Positions 9,363 through 11,546 of a DNA stretch of 11,546 nt are shown here, piece after piece; within the stretch, counting starts at the first letter, position 1, and each line of letters starts with the position of its first letter. The position numbers and the translations under genes are program-made. The notes beneath the pieces are model-generated. The model was not told the origin of the DNA, did no database searches, and saw only the letters and a program-made list of their open reading frames with translations. The stretch comes from an uncultured Woeseiaceae bacterium. Its GTDB lineage: Bacteria; Pseudomonadota; Gammaproteobacteria; Woeseiales; Woeseiaceae. The stretch is taken from positions 1 through 11,546 of the forward strand of contig CAMYMP010000202.1 of NCBI GenBank assembly GCA_947259435.1, given 5' to 3'.

Positions 9363-10798
9363 GCGGTTCCTGGGAAGTCGTCATTGGCCTCGAGATCCAC
9401 GCCCAGCTGGCGACACAGAGCAAGATCTTTTCGGGCGCCTCGACGGCCTACGGCGCCAAGCCAAATACGCAGGCCTGTCTTGTCGACCTCGGCTACCCAG
9501 GCGTATTGCCGGTTCTCAATGAAGAGGTCGTGCGCATGGCGACCAAATTCGGGCTGGCCGTCAACGCTACCGTCGCAAAGCGCTCGGTATTTGCGCGCAA
9601 GAACTACTTCTATCCCGACCTCCCAAAGGGCTACCAGATCAGCCAGTATGAGTTGCCGATTGTCGAACATGGTGAACTCTTTATTAACGATGCGGATAGC
9701 AACGACAAGCGTGTCGGCATCACGCGCGCGCATCTGGAAGAGGATGCTGGCAAGTCGATCCACGAAGGCCTCGCGAAGTCGTCGGGCATCGATCTGAACC
9801 GGGCCGGCACGCCGCTGCTCGAGATCGTATCCGAACCCGATCTGCGCTCGGCGAAAGAAGCCGTTGCGTATATGCGCAAAATCCACTCGATCGTGCGCTA
9901 CCTTGAAATTTCGGACGGCAACATGCAGGAAGGCTCGTTTCGTTGCGACGCGAACGTGTCGGTGCGGCCACTCGGTCAGAAGGAACTCGGCACGCGCACG
10001 GAGATCAAGAACCTGAACTCGTTCCGCTTTGTCGAGAAAGCCATCAACTTCGAGATCGACCGGCAGATCGAAGTCATCGAGGATGGCGGTGCTGTCGTGC
10101 AGGAGACGCGTCTGTATGATTCTGCCAAAGACGAGACGCGGCCGATGCGTTCCAAGGAGGAAGCGAACGATTACCGCTATTTCCCGGACCCGGACTTGTT
10201 ACCGGTAGAGATTGACGACGCGTACATCGATGCGGTCCGCAAGTCACTCCCCGAGTTGCCGGATGCCAAGCGACGTCGTTTTGTAGGCGAATACGAAATC
10301 AGACCGGAGGACGCAGCAATCCTGACTGCGTCGCGGGCACTTGCCGATTATTTCGAAGCGGTCGTTGCGGCCACGCAGGGTAAGGCGCAAGGTGTCGCGA
10401 ACTTCGTAATCGGAGAAGTCGCGGGCGCACTCAATCGCGATGGACTCGATATCGAGCAGAGCCCGGTGTCCGCTGCTAATCTCGCCGGACTGCTCGATCG
10501 CATCAAAGACAGCACGATTTCGGGCAAGATCGCGAAAGAAGTCTTCGAGGCCATGTGGGCCGGCGAGGGCACCGCGGACAAGATTATCGAAGCCAGGGGA
10601 CTCAAGCAGATCACTGACGCTTCAGCAATCGAAGCGATTGTGGACAAGGTCATCAAGGCGAACCCCGGCCAGGTTGCCGAATACAAGGCCGGCAAAGACA
10701 AGCTGATCGGCTTCTTTGTTGGTCAGGTCATGAAAGAGACTGGTGGCAAAGCCAACCCTGGCCAGGTCAACGCCATCCTCAAAGGCAAGCTAAAGTAG
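9359..10798 (+). CDS. gatB: Glutamyl/aspartyl-tRNA(Gln/Asn) amidotransferase subunit B
   Basis: Kinase/amidotransferase subunit that activates the misacylated tRNA with ATP and receives ammonia from GatA. I chose GTG 9359 (479 aa, family about 475-480) because a GGAGG site precedes it and the protein then opens with the family-typical [14 protein letters not shown]. Hallmarks are [52 protein letters not shown] (about 145-161), [15 protein letters not shown] and [20 protein letters not shown]. The C-terminal YqeY-like domain (about 330-479) includes [27 protein letters not shown] and [10 protein letters not shown]. It is complete, and the GTGA overlap with the gatA stop suggests coupled translation. 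No obvious hairpin terminator follows. Confidence 0.97.
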   Translation: MSGSWEVVIGLEIHAQLATQSKIFSGASTAYGAKPNTQACLVDLGYPGVLPVLNEEVVRMATKFGLAVNATVAKRSVFARKNYFYPDLPKGYQISQYELPIVEHGELFINDADSNDKRVGITRAHLEEDAGKSIHEGLAKSSGIDLNRAGTPLLEIVSEPDLRSAKEAVAYMRKIHSIVRYLEISDGNMQEGSFRCDANVSVRPLGQKELGTRTEIKNLNSFRFVEKAINFEIDRQIEVIEDGGAVVQETRLYDSAKDETRPMRSKEEANDYRYFPDPDLLPVEIDDAYIDAVRKSLPELPDAKRRRFVGEYEIRPEDAAILTASRALADYFEAVVAATQGKAQGVANFVIGEVAGALNRDGLDIEQSPVSAANLAGLLDRIKDSTISGKIAKEVFEAMWAGEGTADKIIEARGLKQITDASAIEAIVDKVIKANPGQVAEYKAGKDKLIGFFVGQVMKETGGKANPGQVNAILKGKLK

Positions 10799-10871
10799 GC
10801 GAGAGCTTCTGCGCTGGATGCACTGAGGCTGCTGTCTCGAAAAGTCCTCGTGTGCTATTCTATTCAGGCTC

Positions 10872-10899
10872 AAATATAAATAAATTCTTATATATTTAT
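10872..10899 (+). promoter_or_regulatory. AT-rich inverted repeat and probable promoter/operator before the ArsR-methyltransferase gene
   Basis: In otherwise GC-rich DNA, this stretch is almost all A and T. Arms ATAAATA (10876-10882) and TATTTAT (10893-10899) are exact reverse complements around a 10-base spacer. AAATATA (10872-10878) and TATATTT (10891-10897) form an overlapping second pair. AT-rich dyads are typical operators of ArsR-family proteins, so autoregulation is plausible. TATATT at 10891-10896 is a good -10 match; it would place transcription start close to the ATG at 10903. I see no good -35 element. Confidence 0.5.
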
Positions 10900-10902
10900 C
10901 TT

Positions 10903-11546
10903 ATGCAAAATAGTACCCGGCAACTGATTACGCATTTGAAGGCGTTCGCCGATCCAATTCGCTTGCGCCTGCTGGCGTTGTGCGTGCGAGGGGAGTGCAC
11001 GGTTTCGGAACTGACCGAGGTTTCGGGTCAGAGCCAGCCGCGAATTTCGCAGCATCTCAAGCAGCTTTGCGACGCCGGCTTGCTCGAGCGATTTCGCGAC
11101 GGGCAATTCGTCTACTACCGCGTGCCGCTGGGCACCGGGCAGGCCTCGCAGCGTCGGCGCCTGTTCGCGCTGCCGCCCACGGAAGAGCCAGCCTACGAGC
11201 GTGACTTTGACAAACTCTGCAGCTTGCGCACCGAGCGGGGGCTCGCACCGCCCGAGAAAGATAATGACGCGTTGCGGTATTTGCACCGCGCACTCATCGA
11301 ACTGACGGTTGCGATGCCGCTCGGGGATCTGATCGATATTGGCAGTGGCCAGGGACGGATCCTCAAGCTGCTCGGGTCACGCGCACAGCGTGCTGTTGGC
11401 GTGGATACCAATGCCGATGCACGGCAACTCGCGCGCGCGGAGTTGCTGCTTGCTGGCGTCGAGAACTGCAGCCTTCGCCACGGCGATATGTATGACCTGC
11501 CTTTCGCTGACGGGGAATTCGACACTGTCATCCTCGATGACGTGCT
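10903..11546 (+). CDS. ArsR-family regulator fused to a SAM-dependent methyltransferase-like domain (partial, runs off the right edge)
   Basis: Only the first 214 codons are present. Residues 7-75 form an ArsR winged helix: FADPIRLRLLAL, CTVSELTEVSGQSQPRISQHLKQLCDAGLLERF (recognition helix about 44-56) and the wing DGQFVYYRV. A linker follows. From about 140 the sequence is a Rossmann methyltransferase: motif I LIDIGSGQGRIL (143-154), acidic motif II AVGVDTN (164-170), then GDMYDLPFADGEFDTVILDDV. The CVC metal-site motif of arsenic or zinc sensors is absent, so a metal role is unlikely. The architecture recalls regulators such as SahR, which sense S-adenosylhomocysteine and control the methionine cycle; that role is inference. 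The start is ATG 10903, which has no Shine-Dalgarno sequence and may be leaderless. The region 113-140 looks shorter than in relatives I recall. It lies 104 bases after gatB. Confidence 0.88.
   Translation, partial: MQNSTRQLITHLKAFADPIRLRLLALCVRGECTVSELTEVSGQSQPRISQHLKQLCDAGLLERFRDGQFVYYRVPLGTGQASQRRRLFALPPTEEPAYERDFDKLCSLRTERGLAPPEKDNDALRYLHRALIELTVAMPLGDLIDIGSGQGRILKLLGSRAQRAVGVDTNADARQLARAELLLAGVENCSLRHGDMYDLPFADGEFDTVILDDV

Noticed and set aside
9224..10798. GatB starting at 9224
   Set aside because: The first 45 residues overlap gatA in another frame and do not resemble GatB. GTG 9359 has a strong ribosome site and fits the family start.
10799..10871. Rho-independent terminator after gatB
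   Set aside because: I found no GC-rich hairpin followed by a T run in this gap.
10888..11286. Minus-strand open frame opposite the ArsR-methyltransferase gene
   Set aside because: The plus-strand reading has clear winged-helix and SAM-binding motifs; the antisense frame has none.

Overview
This window looks like chromosomal core DNA from a GC-rich gammaproteobacterium. The evidence is the gene content and the protein sequences, which resemble Pseudomonas and Xanthomonadales-type proteins. It holds two divergent blocks that meet near 7.55-7.68 kb. I see no mobile element, tRNA, rRNA or CRISPR array.

The minus-strand block (7543 down to 1) is a cell-elongation and murein operon in the order mreB, mreC, mreD, mrdA (PBP2), rodA, mltB, rlpA, dacA (cut by the left edge). 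Neighbouring genes overlap or lie within about 45 bases of each other, so they are probably co-transcribed. MreB, MreC and MreD position the elongasome. RodA polymerises glycan and PBP2 cross-links it. MltB, RlpA and the PBP5-type DacA trim glycan strands and stem peptides.

The plus-strand block (about 7679 to 10798) is gatC-gatA-gatB, the tRNA-dependent amidotransferase. It is followed, after a gap of about 100 bases with an AT-rich inverted repeat, by a gene cut by the right edge. That gene encodes an ArsR-type DNA-binding domain fused to a SAM-dependent methyltransferase-like domain.

The most notable observation is that three otherwise well-conserved housekeeping genes within 4.2 kb each appear to lack a short internal segment. 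mrdA lacks about 37 codons in frame, just after the KSGT motif. mreB lacks about 118 bases out of frame and is split into two reading frames. gatC lacks about 70 bases out of frame after codon 7. The flanking sequence in each gene is otherwise excellent. The three gaps could be assembly or consensus errors, subpopulation variants, or real lesions that would cripple the elongasome and GatCAB. Raw reads would decide. I found no novel defence, mobile or metabolic system here.
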